From contig JAUHWT010000001.1 of NCBI GenBank assembly GCA_030427145.1, forward strand, positions 1-64,000: a stretch of DNA of 64,000 bases. The letters are read 5' to 3'. Position numbers and translations under genes: made by a program. Origin of the DNA: Alphaproteobacteria bacterium. Lineage in GTDB: Bacteria; Pseudomonadota; Alphaproteobacteria; Rhodobacterales; Rhodobacteraceae. Shown here in pieces: positions 62,881 through 64,000 of the stretch (position 1 is the stretch's first letter; each line of letters begins with the position of its first letter). Under the pieces are notes generated by a model that made no database searches, was not told the DNA's origin, and worked only from the letters and a program-made list of their open reading frames with translations.

Positions 62881-64000
62881 GGCCGGGCTCCTGCGCTGCT
62901 GGTTTTGGGATGGATGGCGGCGACGCCCGCGTGGCTGCGGCCCTGTTCGCGCAGGATTTCCTCACGCGGACCGAAGGCCTGGACCACGCCGTTGCCGAGA
63001 ACGAGCAGCATGTCGCATTCGCTGATCGCGGCAGGACGGTGGGCCATGATGACGACGAGTTTGCCCTCCTCACGGAAACTGCGGATGGCGCTGGCGAGTG
63101 CTTCGGCACCGGCGCCGTCGAGGTTGGAGTTCGGCTCGTCGAGCACCAGCATGACCGGCTCGCCATAAAGCGCGCGGGCCAGGGCCAGACGCTGACGCTG
63201 TCCACCGGACAGACGTGCGCCGCCGACCATGATCTGGGTGTCATAGCCCTGGGGCAGTGCCAGGATCATCTCGTGCGCGCCGGCCTTTTTGGCGGCCTCG
63301 ACCACCGCTTTCGGATCGGGGCGGAGGGCCATACGGGCAATGTTTTCCGCAACCGTGCCGTCAAACAGGGAGACGTCCTGCGGCAGATAACCGATATGGC
63401 GGCCCAGATCCTCACCGTACTGGCTGAGTTCCGCGCCATCGAGACGCACCGCGCCGTTGGCCGCGGGCCAGATGCCGGTCAGGATGCGTGCGAGCGTGGA
63501 TTTGCCCGATGCGCTGGGACCGATCACGCCGAGCGCCTGGCCGGGCTCAAGCCGGAATTTTACGCCGCGCAGGGTCGGCACCTGCTGCTCGGGCGGCAGG
63601 GCTGTAACGTTGTTGACGGTCAGAACCGGTTTCGGATTCGGAAGCGGGGTGCGCTCCTCCTGGCCCGGAATGGAGGCCAGAACGCCCTTGAGCTGCTTCC
63701 AGCCCGCGCTGGCGCGGCTGACAAGCGCCCAGCCGCCGATGGCCTGTTCGACCGGCGCGAGGGCACGGCCCATCAGGATGGAACCCGCGATCATGGCCCC
63801 GGCGGTCATTTCGCCCTTCAGCACCACAAAGGCGCCGAGACCGAGCATGGCGGACTGGAGGAAGAAACGCAGGGTTTTCGACATGGTAGTGAACTGGTTG
63901 ACCACGTCGTTGGAAGCGAGGTTCGCCATCATTGCGCGGGTGCGGTTGATGCGCCAGCGGTCCCGGACGGCAGCCCCCATGCCAAGCCCGTGAACCGCCT
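62877..64000 (-). CDS. Type I secretion ABC transporter, permease/ATPase (5' end outside window)
   Basis: C-terminal 374 residues of a PrtD/HlyB-type transporter; the frame stays open through the window edge. Part of the membrane domain is present (FFLQSAMLGLGAFVVLKGEMTAGAMIAGSILMGRALAPVEQ). The ATPase domain has Walker A GPSASGKST, Q-loop IGYLPQDVSLFDG, signature LSGGQRQRLALARALYG, Walker B VMLVLDEPNSNLD and switch His MAHRPAAIS. It is the upstream partner of the HlyD gene and the probable exporter of the giant protein. Confidence 0.93.
   Translation of the reverse strand, partial: AVHGLGMGAAVRDRWRINRTRAMMANLASNDVVNQFTTMSKTLRFFLQSAMLGLGAFVVLKGEMTAGAMIAGSILMGRALAPVEQAIGGWALVSRASAGWKQLKGVLASIPGQEERTPLPNPKPVLTVNNVTALPPEQQVPTLRGVKFRLEPGQALGVIGPSASGKSTLARILTGIWPAANGAVRLDGAELSQYGEDLGRHIGYLPQDVSLFDGTVAENIARMALRPDPKAVVEAAKKAGAHEMILALPQGYDTQIMVGGARLSGGQRQRLALARALYGEPVMLVLDEPNSNLDGAGAEALASAIRSFREEGKLVVIMAHRPAAISECDMLLVLGNGVVQAFGPREEILREQGRSHAGVAAIHPKTSSAGARP

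Noticed and set aside
1-64000. CRISPR arrays, tRNA or rRNA genes, prophage
   Set aside because: None was found when reading the intergenic regions; all regular repeats seen are protein-coding modules or the short elements listed.

Overview
The window looks like a chromosomal segment of a Rhodobacterales (Roseobacter/Paracoccaceae-type) alphaproteobacterium. The indications are the ribE-ribB-ribH-nusB cluster, the hprK-rapZ-EIIA-HPr cluster next to an ATP-type pckA, the DUF1491, DUF2852, DUF2062 and DUF3429 families, a methylsuccinyl-CoA-dehydrogenase-like acyl-CoA dehydrogenase, and a moderately high GC content with densely packed, often overlapping genes. No rRNA, tRNA, CRISPR array or phage was seen. 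The only mobile-element trace is the last 28 codons of an IS630-type transposase at the left edge.

Layout. 1-1224: transposase tail abutting a Wza-like polysaccharide-export lipoprotein gene. 1403-4946: riboflavin genes, nusB and a membrane protein. 4943-9612: two short-chain dehydrogenases, topoisomerase IV subunit A, a hotdog thioesterase and a small membrane protein. 9617-13079: cobalamin adenosyltransferase, electron-transfer flavoprotein and 3-hydroxyacyl-CoA dehydrogenase. 13091-15845: a DUF2235 hydrolase fused to a LecA-like lectin domain, and an AlkC-like DNA-repair protein. 15942-17816: two YceI proteins and a cytochrome b561. 17916-19574: DUF2852, an acetyltransferase and a TetR regulator. 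19642-23624: the regulatory PTS branch (HPr, EIIA, RapZ, HprK) and divergent pckA. 23867-25561: the methylsuccinyl-CoA-dehydrogenase-like enzyme. 25573-29195 (minus): recO, DUF1491, era, rnc, lepB. 29410-33763 (minus): TRIC channel, rnhA, a methyltransferase, DUF3429, ispH, a family-5 uracil-DNA glycosylase and a NYN protein. 34223-38716 (plus): rpoZ, rsh, DUF2062, pdxJ, acpS. 38854-44358: a proline-racemase-family enzyme, fmt, def, a PatB/MalY lyase, a DUF1127-like protein and a LysR regulator. 44462-64000 (minus): a type I secretion ABC transporter (cut by the window edge), its HlyD-type adaptor, and a 5553-residue multidomain protein, presumably its cargo.

Main points. (1) The giant protein carries a propeller-like N-terminus, three malectin-like, three Calx-beta-like, five jelly-roll-like (four of them preceded by a calcium-loop stretch), two CBM6-like and several cadherin/Ig-like modules. 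The only RTX-like stretch is internal, near residue 1060. It is the best candidate here for something undescribed. (2) A family of about 90-bp double-hairpin repeats occurs three times. Two copies in inverted orientation sit exactly where the usual acpS-lepB junction is broken; flipping the 9.3-kb segment between them would restore rpoZ-rsh-DUF2062-pdxJ-acpS-lepB-rnc-era-DUF1491-recO. (3) The DUF2235 protein ends in a domain that keeps the calcium-site residues of Pseudomonas LecA. (4) The uracil-DNA glycosylase gene appears to begin at CTG, because two iron-sulfur cysteines lie upstream of its first conventional start. (5) The RibB protein has a degenerate GTP-cyclohydrolase II half.
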